Below are positions 27,374 through 37,540 of a stretch of DNA of 64,000 bases, piece by piece. A program made the translations under genes and the position numbers. This DNA comes from Blastocatellia bacterium. GTDB taxonomy: Bacteria > Acidobacteriota > Blastocatellia > UBA7656 > JADIYM01. Under the pieces are notes generated by a model. The model was not told the origin of the DNA, searched no databases, and saw only the letters and a list, made by a program, of their open reading frames with translations. The stretch is taken from the NCBI GenBank assembly GCA_016705245.1, contig JADIYM010000011.1, positions 62,001 through 126,000 on the forward strand, written 5' to 3'. The first letter of the stretch is position 1, and each line of letters begins with the position of its first letter.

Positions 27374-28668
27374 ATGCGGTTCCTTCACACCTCGGACATC
27401 CACCTCGGAAAGACCTGGTCCGGATCTCCTGCTTCCGCCGAGCGATCGCGGACTTCGCCGCCGTGCTCTCCACACTTCTGGCCCGGGCCATCGACGAGAC
27501 CGTCGACGCAGTCGTAATCGCCGGCGACCTCTTCCACGACGCCGAGGTCCAGCCCCGCGTCTTTGCCGAGGCCGTCGCCACATTAGCCCCGCTTCGCGAC
27601 GCCGGTATCCCGGCGCTCATCGTCGAGGGCAACCACGACTGGATCCATCGCCGAGACCGCCGCTCCTGGATCGAAGCGCTAGCCGAAATGGGCTATGTCA
27701 CGTTGCTGCGACCCGAGGCGGACGAGGCCGGAGTTCTAACGTTTCCCGAATGGTCTCCGGAGACTCGCTCCGGCGGACGGATCGAGATCGGCGGCGTCAC
27801 GTTCTTCGGCGTCGGCTACTTCGGCGCATATGCCGGTACGCACGTTCCCCGCATCGTCGAGGCTGCCCTCGTGGCCGCTCCGGATTCCCGGCGCGCACTC
27901 CTTTTCCACGTCGGCGTGCGGACGTACAGCCCCAACGAAGTCGGCTGCATGTCGGTCGACGAGGCGCTTCCGCTGGCCGATGCCTTTGGCTACGTCGCGC
28001 TCGGACACGGCCACAAGCCCTACGTGATCGAGCGCGACGGCGCGCCTTTCGCATTCAATCCGGGATCCCCTGAATGCGTGAACTTCGGGGAGGAGACCTA
28101 CCGGCCGAAGGGCGCCAACCTCGTCACGTGGGACGACGGCTGCGTCCCGATCATCGAACACATCCCGACGTCGCCACGACGGATGTTCAACGTGCGGGTC
28201 GACGCGACCGGCGCAGCGCATCCCGACGACGCAGCGGCGAGCATCACCGCGGCTCTCGTGACGTCGATCGCAGGGATCGACCCTTCCGACGATCGACGAC
28301 CAGTGGTCCGCGTGCGCATCGGCGGACGCGTCGCCTTCCGTCCAATCGAGCTCACACGCGAGAGCATCGGCGCCGCGGTTTCAGAGTCCGTCGTTCCGCT
28401 TCACGTCGAGGTGGACAACACGCTGCAACTTGCCCGCGCCGACCGGCCCGCCGAAGCGGCGATGGAACTCGTCGATGTCGAACACGCCGTCGTCACGGAG
28501 CTGTGGGCCGAACAATCCGCGTGGGCCAGCAAGGCCGACGCAATGGCGCGAATCACCGTCGATCTGAAGCGACGACTTCTCGATGGATCTGCCGATGCCG
28601 CCGAACTGTTCGAGTTCGTCCACCGCGCCCTGCACGGCGACTCGTCGGTCGAGCCCGTAACCGAATGA
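27374..28668 (+). CDS. sbcD: SbcD-like DNA repair exonuclease (frameshifted)
   Basis: Metallophosphoesterase subunit of the SbcCD (Mre11-Rad50) nuclease, about 431 residues. The true start is ATG 27374: MRFLHTSDIHLGKTW supplies the first metal motif. A one-base deletion near 27418-27422 then shifts the frame, which continues RISCFRRAIADFAAVLSTLL, AGDLFHDAEV, GNHDW, LFHVGV and GHGHKPYVIE, the remaining phosphoesterase motifs. The stop overlaps the sbcC start (ATGA), so the two are translationally coupled. It probably processes hairpins and blocked double-strand ends. Confidence 0.88.
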
Positions 28669-31600
28669 AGATCAACCGAGTCGAACTGACGAACATCAAG
28701 CCGTTTGCCGAGCGCGCGTTCGACTTTGCGGACGGCGTGAACGTTCTCAGCGGTCCGAATGGCAGCGGCAAGAGCACCGTCTTCGAGGCCATCGGGTACG
28801 CGCTGTTTGGCGTGAAGGCCAGTGATTTCATTGGGAGCGCCGACCGTTTCGTCCGCAAGGGATTCAAGACCGGAACCGTGCGCGTTTCATTCACGGCCGT
28901 CGACGGCGTGGATTACGTCGTCGAGCGCAAAGTCGGCGCTGTATCCAGCTGGCACCTCTTCCAGGTGACTCCCGACGGTCTGCGTGCCGTCGAAACGAAG
29001 GGCAACGACGAAACGGAGGCGGCCCTTACTCGCCTGCTCGGTCTCTCGGACAGCAGATCGCTGGGCGTGCAGTTCACGACCATCATCGGTCCGCCGCAGG
29101 CGCGATTCGACGGCGCATTCGGCGCGACCGGAAAGCCCCGGATGGACGAATTCGACCGAATTCTCGGCATTAGCGCGTGGACCGAAGCGAACTCAATGGC
29201 GCTCGGCGTCGATAACGAAGCGAAGGGTAGGATCAGGATCGGCGAGGAGCGCTCGGCTTCCCTCTCGGATCGAACGGCGAAGTTCGACGATGTCGTCACC
29301 GCATTCAAGGCGACGACGATCGCCCGTGATGCACTGACTGCCGAGCTCGCGGCTTCCGACAAGGGGCTGACTGAGGTCGCAGCGCTCATCGTCACTCTCG
29401 AGGCCGCCGAGGCACTGGCGTCGGAAAGGCGCTCGGCCGCCGAAGCCGCCGGCACCGCGTTTGCGCTCGCGACGGAGCGCGCGGCATTCGCGCGACAAAA
29501 ACTCGACGCGTCGGTCGAGGCAGTCGCCATCTGCAAGGTGACCCGGGACGAGTTCGATGCCCATATCGCCGCGACAAACGCTCTCTCCGTCCTCGATGAA
29601 GAACGAAAGGAACGGGACGGTTTGAGTCGACGCAAGAATGTCCTCGACGCCGACATCGCAAAGACCGAGGTCGAGGCGACGGCCGCGATCGCCAACGCGA
29701 CGACCGAGCTCGAGCGTCTCGAAACGGACCGGGCCATGGAGAACCAGACCCTCGCGGTCGCAGAGTCCGATCTCGAGCTCATCGTCGCCGGCCTTGAGAA
29801 AACCGGCGGCATGGATCTGGCCGCGGCCCGATGGGTCTCGGCGCTCGCGGGACTGCCATCACCGGCGGCGGCGGTATCAGTCGCGCATCGCGCCATTGCC
29901 AATCTCGTCGACGCATACACCGAGGTTTCTTCTCTTCGTAGTGAGGTTGCAGGACGCGACGAGGTCGCCTCGCGCGCAGCTCGCTCCGAGTCGTCTGTCG
30001 AGCGCGCGACCGCCGCGGTCGTCGCCGTTGCGTCGATCGATGCGCAACTCGAACGCTTCCGCCACGACGTGGCTTCCCTGTCGTCTGGTCACTGCCCGAT
30101 CCTCGATGAGTCGTGTCTCAACCTGGCCGGATCGGTCGACACCGGTAACGAGTCCGGCACGCTGCCGGCGCCCCTGGCGCGCCGCATCGACGCGGCAGAG
30201 GCCGCGCTGGCACAGGCCGTCGAAGCGAAGCGGACTACCGAGCGAGACGCGGCCGAGCACTCGAAGGCGCTCCGGCAGCTTGCCGTGCTCGACGCGGCCG
30301 CGATTCGACTCGAGAAGGTCGAGGCCGACTTTCAGCGGCGCTGCGAGTCGGCGACCGCAGCGCTCGCTTGCGCGGTTGCGTCGCAGCGGGATTCCGCAGC
30401 CCGATCGTGGCTCGACGAAGCCCCTACCGACCTGGACCCTGGCACCGTTGCGGACGCTGTCGCGAGCCTGGAGGCCATCGGAGTGCCGCCAGTCCCAGGG
30501 CTTTCACTCGGCTCCGCGCAGGGCGCTGGCGCCATCACCGAAGTGCACACGCTCGCGGATGCCGTTGCCGCCCTCAACGACACGGAGCACGAGCTTGCGG
30601 CAGCGTGGATTGCCATCGGCGACGCAGCGTCCAGTGCGAGAGCGAGGGTCTCGCACGAACTGTCTATACTCGAGGAACGTCACCGCTCGATCACCACGAC
30701 CATCGCCTCAACGAAGGAGCGACTTCTCGCCGCATCGGATCGCACCGTGACGTATCGTGAATCCCGGGCCGACGCCGAACGGCGACTCGCCGGACTCGAG
30801 GCCCAACGGAAGCAGGCCGGCGAGATTGCGGCCGCCCTGGCCGCGTTCGTCGACCTGGACGAGCGCATCGAGTCGGCAAAAACTCGGCTGACGGCCTCTC
30901 GCGATGGCCACAACCGCTTCCAGCAGAACGAACCGCTCGCGACCCGCCACGACGAGATGGAGGCGCTGCTCGCCGCGGCCGCCGACGCACGTGCCGCAGC
31001 CGAGAGCGCCCTGAACGAAGCCCACGCCGCCGCCGCCACCGCCGCGGCGGCTTTCGATCCGTCGGCTCTGTCCGCGGCGCGCGAACACGAAAAGCAGCTC
31101 GCCGCCGCTCGATCCGGCCAGCACGCAAGACTTGCGGCCGCTGTCGTCGAGCACGCACGACTCGCTGCGGAGCGCGACGAGCTCGCGCGAATGCGCGACG
31201 AGAAGCGGGTCATCGATCGCGAACTCGTACTTCTGCGGAAAACACACGCGGCGATCGCGTCGATGAGGAGCGGGGTCATGGCGAAAGTGCCCCCGCGCCT
31301 TGCATCGCGATACCGTGACGACGTCTCGATCCGCGCCGACCGAATCTACCGGCGGATAGATGGTTCCGACGAGGAGCTTCGCTGGGGCGACGACTATCAG
31401 ATCCAGCTTGTCGACATGGCCACAAACGCAAAGGGCGACCTGGTTGAACGCGTACTCAATGACAACCAGCTCTCGGGCGGCCAGAAAATGACCGCCGTCA
31501 TTGCACTGCGACTGGCACTGCTCCAGATGACGAGGTCGTCGGTTGGATTCTTCGACGAGCCGACGTCGAATCTGGATGCCGAGCGTCGCGCGCGGCTGGC

Positions 31601-31772
31601 AGACGCGTTTCGCGATCTCGGCGAGGGGCGCGACGAGAACGGCGGCGGCCGGTGGTACCGCCAGCTCTTCCTGATCTCGCACGACGCGGCATTCACCGAA
31701 ATCACAGACCACACGACGTGGCTCGACGCGATCGATTCAACGCCAAAGTTGTCGCCGGATCAGCCGGGATAA
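28665..31772 (+). CDS. sbcC: SbcC/Rad50-like ATPase
   Basis: 1035-residue SMC-type ATPase, partner of SbcD. N-terminal Walker A GPNGSGKST (about 31-39), long coiled coils rich in Ala/Glu/Arg, and a C-terminal LSGGQKMTAVIALRLAL signature followed by Walker B-like VGFFDEPTSNLDAE. The zinc-hook position near the middle reads HCPILDESC (C477 and C484), spaced CX6C rather than the usual CXXC. The start is ATG 28665, inside the sbcD stop; upstream reading in this frame is spurious. It acts on DNA ends in the cytoplasm together with SbcD. It opens a repair block also holding an exonuclease and addBA. Confidence 0.92.
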   Translation: MKINRVELTNIKPFAERAFDFADGVNVLSGPNGSGKSTVFEAIGYALFGVKASDFIGSADRFVRKGFKTGTVRVSFTAVDGVDYVVERKVGAVSSWHLFQVTPDGLRAVETKGNDETEAALTRLLGLSDSRSLGVQFTTIIGPPQARFDGAFGATGKPRMDEFDRILGISAWTEANSMALGVDNEAKGRIRIGEERSASLSDRTAKFDDVVTAFKATTIARDALTAELAASDKGLTEVAALIVTLEAAEALASERRSAAEAAGTAFALATERAAFARQKLDASVEAVAICKVTRDEFDAHIAATNALSVLDEERKERDGLSRRKNVLDADIAKTEVEATAAIANATTELERLETDRAMENQTLAVAESDLELIVAGLEKTGGMDLAAARWVSALAGLPSPAAAVSVAHRAIANLVDAYTEVSSLRSEVAGRDEVASRAARSESSVERATAAVVAVASIDAQLERFRHDVASLSSGHCPILDESCLNLAGSVDTGNESGTLPAPLARRIDAAEAALAQAVEAKRTTERDAAEHSKALRQLAVLDAAAIRLEKVEADFQRRCESATAALACAVASQRDSAARSWLDEAPTDLDPGTVADAVASLEAIGVPPVPGLSLGSAQGAGAITEVHTLADAVAALNDTEHELAAAWIAIGDAASSARARVSHELSILEERHRSITTTIASTKERLLAASDRTVTYRESRADAERRLAGLEAQRKQAGEIAAALAAFVDLDERIESAKTRLTASRDGHNRFQQNEPLATRHDEMEALLAAAADARAAAESALNEAHAAAATAAAAFDPSALSAAREHEKQLAAARSGQHARLAAAVVEHARLAAERDELARMRDEKRVIDRELVLLRKTHAAIASMRSGVMAKVPPRLASRYRDDVSIRADRIYRRIDGSDEELRWGDDYQIQLVDMATNAKGDLVERVLNDNQLSGGQKMTAVIALRLALLQMTRSSVGFFDEPTSNLDAERRARLADAFRDLGEGRDENGGGRWYRQLFLISHDAAFTEITDHTTWLDAIDSTPKLSPDQPG

Positions 31773-32251
31773 CAACCGTTCCTGCGGACGGTTCTCAGTG
31801 TCGGATCAGTTGTGCATGTCGTTGCGGAAGGACAGAAGTGATCGGAACCGTTCGACCGTCCGTGGGACGCTCGCTACCGCTCGCGGCTCATAAAACGGGG
31901 ACTACCCGCATCATGCACTGCAAGGAACATCGTTCAGCCGGGTCCCCGTTTTTCGAGCCGCGAGCAGTAGCGAGCGTCCCACGGACGGTGCCTGAAACCG
32001 CAGACTCGTCGTTGCGGAAGGACAGAAGTGATCGGAACCGTTCGACCGTCCGTGGGACGCTCGCTACCGCTCGCGGCTCAAAAAACGGGGAGAAACCGAG
32101 GGCCACATGCATCGTGCACGATTGCTCTTCCGGGCGCACGCGACTCGCGGAAGGACCAACAAGGGACGAACCCATGATCGTCTCTGTAATCTGTGTCCAT
32201 CCGCGTTTATCTGTCGACCAGCCACGGTGGTAGGCTCTCGGTGGAGGAGTT
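31773..32251. repeat. intergenic family A element with tandem partial copy
   Basis: No gene. A full inverted-repeat element (arms 31854-31887 and 31955-31988) is followed by an incomplete second copy. The 83-bp segment 31819-31901 is repeated in direct orientation at 32009-32091 with one or two differences. Outer words CAGACTCGTCGTTGCGGAAG and GTGATCGGAACCGTTCGACC also occur at 57318-57373 in complement. Confidence 0.7.
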
Positions 32252-33283
32252 ATGACTATGCGCGGGAACATTCCGATTCCTGAACTTCCGTCCGATGTCG
32301 AGACTTGGCTGATCGTCGCCGTCACCAACGTCCGCGCGGGCACGACTAAGCAGGGCGCGCCGTTTCTGACGGCCGTCGCCAGAAATGCCAGTGGCTCGAT
32401 CCCACTGCGCGTATGGAGCGACGTCCTCGACCCCGCGCAACCGCTCACGCCGGGACTCTGGGGCATCGAGGGCCGCCGCGAGGCCTACGAGCGAAACGAC
32501 CAGTTCATCGTTACGCGCTACAAGCCAGTCACGATCGATCGCTATCGCGAGCATCAGCACAACGAACCGCCGCTTCCCCGCGCGTTCACGATCGACATCG
32601 AGACCGTTGCGATTCCCGAGTATCGCGAGCGCGTTCCAGACGTGCTCGAACGCAACGCCCGCCTCGGCAAGATGCGCATCGAGCAGATCGAGCGTTACGC
32701 GGAGGACGCAGACGCCGAGGCCGATCGTGTTTACGCGCTTGGGTCGCTCTCAGCGACGTCCGGTCGCATCGTGTCGATTGCCGTTCATGTGGCGCCCCTG
32801 CCGGAGTTCGCGGTCGAGGGTCACGCGTCGTCCGAGCACGCTTTCGGTATCGACGAGGAAGGGCGCGACCAGGGCGAAGTGGTCGCACTCGAGCAGTTCT
32901 TCGTGCTCCTGGAGAATTTCGACCGCGACGTCGACGAGATCGTCGGCCACAACGTGCTCGACTTCGACCTTCCGTTCATCTATCAACGCGCGCTCGTCAA
33001 TGAACTGCGCGTGCCTCGACTAGTGAACCTCGCCGAGTATTCGGTGCGCGGCGTTTACGACACGCAGCGGGCGTGGTGGCTCGGGCAGTGAAAGAGCGTG
33101 AGCCTCGACGACATCGCGTGGGCGTTGGGGTTGACGTCGAGCAAGACAAAGGACATCGAGGGAAGCACGGTCTACGAGCTCTTCCATTCCGGTCGCCTTG
33201 CGGACATTCGCGAATACAACCTGAAGGACATTCGGCTGACGCGGAAGATCTACGAGCGGCTGGTCAACTGCTTCGGGAGGTAG
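32252..33283 (+). CDS. PolB-type (DEDD) 3'-5' exonuclease, interrupted by in-frame TGA
   Basis: Predicted RNase H-fold exonuclease related to the proofreading domain of family B polymerases, about 343 residues. Exo I FTIDIETVAI supplies the D-x-E pair and Exo II is IVGHNVLDFDLPFIYQRAL. Exo III, YNLKDIRLTRKIYERL, lies after a TGA at 33089-33091. Both sides are in the same frame, so this is a point stop, not an indel; TGG (Trp) would restore AWWLGQ-W-KSVSLDDIAWALGL. Without readthrough the protein loses its third catalytic motif. GGAGG precedes ATG 32252. It sits between sbcC and addB, so a role in end processing is inferred. Confidence 0.78.
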
Positions 33284-33403
33284 GGGAGGGGTTCTCGAGC
33301 ACGGAGGATTGTCTGCGGGGCAATTCTGATCCACGGGGCGCTTTCAGAAGAGCAAGGAACGCCTTAGCCCGTTGCACTTGCTGCACTCGATCCAGGAATT
33401 GTG

Positions 33404-36400
33404 ATGCCCCGAGTCCTCCTTCTCGGCCCCATCCTGAACCGCAATCGCGACGGAATCGTCGATCGCTGCCGCGGCATGCTCGCTGCCGGGATGGGACACG
33501 AATTCCTCTACCTCGCCGCGACGCGTCCGATGCTCGACGCCGTCACCACGCGGCTTCTCGACGGCCTTCCCGGAGTTCTGGCGCCACCGAACGTCTTCCT
33601 CCTCTCCGGTTTCTCGAGGCGACTCGTCGCCGAGGCGCGCGACGAGGACACCGGCGTTTCCCTGCCCTCCTTTGCGGCAGTCGACACTGACCAGCGCCCG
33701 GTCCAGCGTCCACTCATGGCGCGCGTCGTCGCGCGGCTCGCCGAGTCGGGACAACTGCCGGCGTTTGCTCCCCTCGCGCGGACCGATGGCCTCGTCGACG
33801 CAATGGTGCGCCTCGTCGCCGAGATACAGCGCGCTGGCAAGTCAGCAGCGGAGTTTCGCGAGGCCATCGGCCGCCACGCCGATCTGTTGCGTGAAAGCTC
33901 GCCATCGAGCCAGAGCCTTCCTGCCGGCCGCGACTACGACGCCGACGTCGCGACGGTCTACGAGCACTTCGAGCGCCTCCTCGTCGAGAATCGACTGACC
34001 GATGGCAACACCGACTCGCTGCGTGCACTCGCGGTCACGCGTGGTGAGCTCGACGGACGGCGCGTCACGGTTCCCTTCCTCGCGGGCGTCAAGCTGCTGG
34101 TGCTCGATGGCTTTTTCGACCTGCTCCCGGTTCACCAGGAACTCGTCACGTCCCTGGTTCGGCTGATCCCGGACGTCGTCGTGAACCTGAATCACGATGA
34201 GGAGAATCCCCGCGCCTTTGCAGCGCACGCGGAGGTCATCGAGCGCTTCAGCAAGCTGCCCGACCTCGAGATTCAGCGGTCGACCGAGACGCTCGAAGTG
34301 GCTGAAGAGCTCGTCGGCCTGCGGCGCTTTCTCTTCGCTGACGAGGATCGGATCGCAGGCTCACGGGAGGCCGCGACCGAGCCCGGATTCCTCCCGGACC
34401 TCGACGACGCTGCGATGAACTCCCGAATCGTCGAGTTGACGGCTTCCGATCGCCTTCGTGAGGTTCGCGGTGTCGCAAAAGAGATCAAGCGGAGCGCGAT
34501 CGACGACGGCGTCGCGCCAAACGCCGTCGCCGTGGTCGTTCGCCATCGCGACGTGTACGAACCGATTGTCCGCGAGGTCTTCGCTGACGAAGGCGTGCCG
34601 CTCGCCGTAGGCGAACGCCGCGCGGTACTCGACCTGCCGGCCGTTAGAGCCGCCATGAAGGTCCTCGACGCGGCCGTGGCGAATCGATCCCATTCGGGAC
34701 GCGAGATCGGCGTTCGACATCTCGTCGCGCTCGCCAAGTCGGACTACCTCGGCATCGATACGCAGCTCGCGCCGGCAGATTCGAGCGGAGCCGACCGGTC
34801 TTCGCGTCCGTATGCGACTCAGCCCAGCCTCCCGTGGGACACACCCTCTCTCAACAGCGATAGTGCTGACGGCGCGTCTCGTTTCGAGACGCAGGGCCCC
34901 GACGGATCGACGCTGACGTCCGACGAGCTCGAGAATGTTGCAGCCCACGTCGGCGGAGAGCTGCACCTCGGGAAGTGGCTCGCGCGTGCGACGTACCTCA
35001 TCGGGGCGGACGTCGCTGAGGCTGCTGGCGTCAGCTCGGATCCGTGCGCGCAGCTCGGAGAGCCCTCGGACCCGTCCGACGATCGAGACGAGAATTTCGG
35101 GGAGGCCGGCGATGGGGACGAAAGCTCCGGCGTCGCATCCGACAGTGAGTCCTCACCGGCCGAGCGATCTGATGGCGCGCGAAAGCGTCCGCGCCTCGAC
35201 ATGCCGGTCGCGATGCTGCGACGGGCCGTCGGCCTCATGACCGCACTCGGAGACGCAGTCCTCACGATTCCCCATCACGCGCCGGTCACCGTGATGGCTG
35301 CGGCCTTCCGCACATCGCTCGACCGGCTCGGATTCCGGCAACGCCTCGTTCGGTCCGCCCGGCGATCCATCGGATCGCGCAACGCGCTAGCGCGCGCCGC
35401 CGTCGACCTTCGGGCCGCAGAGTCGCTAGATCGCGCGGTCGACGCGGTCGTGGAGGCCGTGACCTGCACTGCAACGGTTGCCGGAGCCAGCGATGAGATC
35501 AGCCGCAAGGACTTCCGCGCCGACCTCGAGCGGGCGCTGGCGGCCAACAGCGCCGCGCTGACTTCCGACATCCCCGGAGGCGTGCAGCTGCTCGGTGTGA
35601 CGGACACGCGCGGGCTCGCTTTCGACACGGTCTTCGTGCTCGGTCTCGTTGAAGGCGAATTCCCGGACCGCGCCCGTGGCGACTGGATCTACCCTCAGGC
35701 GGATCGCTCCGTGTACCGCAATCAACTCGGACTCCCGCTAGAGGACCTCTCGCCAGAGCGATCCCTCGAGAGCGAGGAACACGCCTTCTATCAGGCTGTG
35801 TGCCGAGCGACCCGCCGGCTCTACCTCTGCCGGCCAGTGACCATCGACGACGGCGACACCATCGCGTCACCGTTTCTCGACGACGTGAAGCGTGCCGCGG
35901 GCGGGCTCACGAAGCTGACGGTTCCCTCGGGAGTCGACGGCTCCGCCCTTACGACGGCGTCGACCCCAGCCGAGCTCGTTCGAAGTGTCCTCCGTTCCGG
36001 CGCCGAGGCATCAGGCGACCGCGCGGTCGTGACCGCGTTGACGGCGCTTGCTCGATCCGGCGACACGCCGATGTTGTCACGCGATGCCGAGCGGCGAATT
36101 GAGGTCGAGTTCCGCCGCGAGAACTCGGGCTTCGATGTGTTCGATGGATTGCTTGCGAGAGCCGACCTGCGCGGCCTCGTGCGAAGCGCATACGCCGAGC
36201 GGCACTTCAGCGCGACGGATTTCCGGGATTACGGATCGTGCGCCTTCCGGTTTTTTGCGCGCGACGTTCTCGGCCTCGAGCCGCGGTCCGACGCGGCGCT
36301 CGATCTGCAGTCCCTCGATACCGGGAATCTCCTGCACGGCGTCCTGCAGAGATTCTTCGCGAAGCACGCGACGACCGACTTGACTACTGCACTTCGCGCG

Positions 36401-37210
36401 ACGCTCGTCGCGGACCTGGAAACGTGCGCGAACGAAGTCTTCGGGGAGTTCGAGCGGCGAATCCCGCCGCTCAACGAGCGCGTCTGGCAGATAGAGCGGC
36501 GTACGCTCGGACTGAAGCTCGAGCGTTTCCTCGACGCTGAAATCGCGCTCCAGGAGCGGCTTTCGGAACATCGTGCTGTCGCTCGGCGCGTCGAGGTGGC
36601 ATTTGGCATTGGACGCCGTGACGGCGATCCATCGTCGGTCGACGAGCCCCTGGAATTGCGGGGTCACGGTCGCTCGATCCGAGTTGTGGGGCGGATCGAC
36701 CGCATCGATCGGTCGAAGGACGGGTCGCTCGTGGCATACGACTACAAGACCGGGTCGGGACCCGGACTGAAGGACATGGAGGAGGGTCGCGACTTCCAGC
36801 TTGGCATCTATGTCGAGGCAATTGCGCAACGCTTCGCCGCCGAAAACGAGGTGACGGTCGGAGGGGCGTACCTCACGCTCAAGGATGTGTCGAATCGCGT
36901 GTCGGGACTTCTCGCGAGCGACGAGACACCGCCTGGCGCAGCGCTGTTCGGAAAGCGCAGCAGTCGACTCGACTCCGCGGACTTCGAACGCGTGCGCGGA
37001 CGGATCGTCGAGAACATCCGCGACTGCGTCGAGCGAATCGAGGACGGCGACTTTCGCGTCGCACCGTCCGGTTCGGGACGAATCTGTGATTACTGCGACT
37101 ACCGGAGCGTGTGCCGTGTCGAGCCATACCGAATCCGGCGAAAGCTGAAGGCCGACCGCGTTCCGCACGTGCTTCCCCTCCCAAAGCCTCGACGCGAGGG
37201 AGAGGTATGA
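33404..37210 (+). CDS. addB: AddB-like nuclease subunit, PD-(D/E)XK with Fe-S cysteines
   Basis: About 1268 residues. Family role: partner of AddA in double-strand-break resection. The N-terminal part is UvrD-like in layout but has no visible GxxGxGK(S/T) Walker A near the start (MPRVLLLGPILNRNRDGIV), suggesting an inactive helicase fold. A DTRGLAFDTVFVLGLVEGEFP segment matches UvrD/AddB-like motif V regions. The C-terminal RecB-type nuclease has LVAYDYKTGSGPGLK and GRDFQLGIYVEAI. Cysteines in YGSCAFRFF and RICDYCDYRSVC are the four expected Fe-S ligands. GTG 33401 is an alternative start. addA follows after 330 bp. Confidence 0.87.
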   Translation: MPRVLLLGPILNRNRDGIVDRCRGMLAAGMGHEFLYLAATRPMLDAVTTRLLDGLPGVLAPPNVFLLSGFSRRLVAEARDEDTGVSLPSFAAVDTDQRPVQRPLMARVVARLAESGQLPAFAPLARTDGLVDAMVRLVAEIQRAGKSAAEFREAIGRHADLLRESSPSSQSLPAGRDYDADVATVYEHFERLLVENRLTDGNTDSLRALAVTRGELDGRRVTVPFLAGVKLLVLDGFFDLLPVHQELVTSLVRLIPDVVVNLNHDEENPRAFAAHAEVIERFSKLPDLEIQRSTETLEVAEELVGLRRFLFADEDRIAGSREAATEPGFLPDLDDAAMNSRIVELTASDRLREVRGVAKEIKRSAIDDGVAPNAVAVVVRHRDVYEPIVREVFADEGVPLAVGERRAVLDLPAVRAAMKVLDAAVANRSHSGREIGVRHLVALAKSDYLGIDTQLAPADSSGADRSSRPYATQPSLPWDTPSLNSDSADGASRFETQGPDGSTLTSDELENVAAHVGGELHLGKWLARATYLIGADVAEAAGVSSDPCAQLGEPSDPSDDRDENFGEAGDGDESSGVASDSESSPAERSDGARKRPRLDMPVAMLRRAVGLMTALGDAVLTIPHHAPVTVMAAAFRTSLDRLGFRQRLVRSARRSIGSRNALARAAVDLRAAESLDRAVDAVVEAVTCTATVAGASDEISRKDFRADLERALAANSAALTSDIPGGVQLLGVTDTRGLAFDTVFVLGLVEGEFPDRARGDWIYPQADRSVYRNQLGLPLEDLSPERSLESEEHAFYQAVCRATRRLYLCRPVTIDDGDTIASPFLDDVKRAAGGLTKLTVPSGVDGSALTTASTPAELVRSVLRSGAEASGDRAVVTALTALARSGDTPMLSRDAERRIEVEFRRENSGFDVFDGLLARADLRGLVRSAYAERHFSATDFRDYGSCAFRFFARDVLGLEPRSDAALDLQSLDTGNLLHGVLQRFFAKHATTDLTTALRATLVADLETCANEVFGEFERRIPPLNERVWQIERRTLGLKLERFLDAEIALQERLSEHRAVARRVEVAFGIGRRDGDPSSVDEPLELRGHGRSIRVVGRIDRIDRSKDGSLVAYDYKTGSGPGLKDMEEGRDFQLGIYVEAIAQRFAAENEVTVGGAYLTLKDVSNRVSGLLASDETPPGAALFGKRSSRLDSADFERVRGRIVENIRDCVERIEDGDFRVAPSGSGRICDYCDYRSVCRVEPYRIRRKLKADRVPHVLPLPKPRREGEV

Positions 37211-37540
37211 ACTTGTCGCGCGGACTCGGGATCGACCCGTGCGCTACCGCGCACGGTACTGATGCGTGAGGTGTGCGATGTCAGTGCCGTCTTCAATTTC
37301 AAGAAACGGTCATAGGTTTGTCATCATTGTCGCTCAATGGCGCGTGCATTCATCCTTTGCGACATTGCGAGTCCTCTGCGTCTCTGCGAGAAACGCATCC
37401 GCTCGACAGGTTCTCGCAGAGACGCAGAGGACTCGCAGAGACGCAAAGGGCATTATGTGACAGGTCCATGACCGTCTCTGTGGTTGCGGGTACATGAACC
37501 TCCCCGCAATTTGCCGTTCCCTACCCCACGGAAAGCTGCG
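37211..37540. repeat. intergenic region between addB and addA with a long palindrome
   Basis: No gene. It carries a short GCGCTACCGCGCACGGTACT unit (37240-37259) like those at 6309 and 57132, and a near-perfect 38-bp palindrome (arms 37355-37393 and 37411-37448) made of CTCTGCGTCTCTGCGAGAA words. The palindrome may terminate addB transcription or attenuate addA. Confidence 0.6.

Noticed and set aside
33089..33091. Selenocysteine readthrough of the TGA in the exonuclease
   Set aside because: No Sec-type context or stem-loop is apparent, the family has no Sec or Cys at this position, and Trp fits better.
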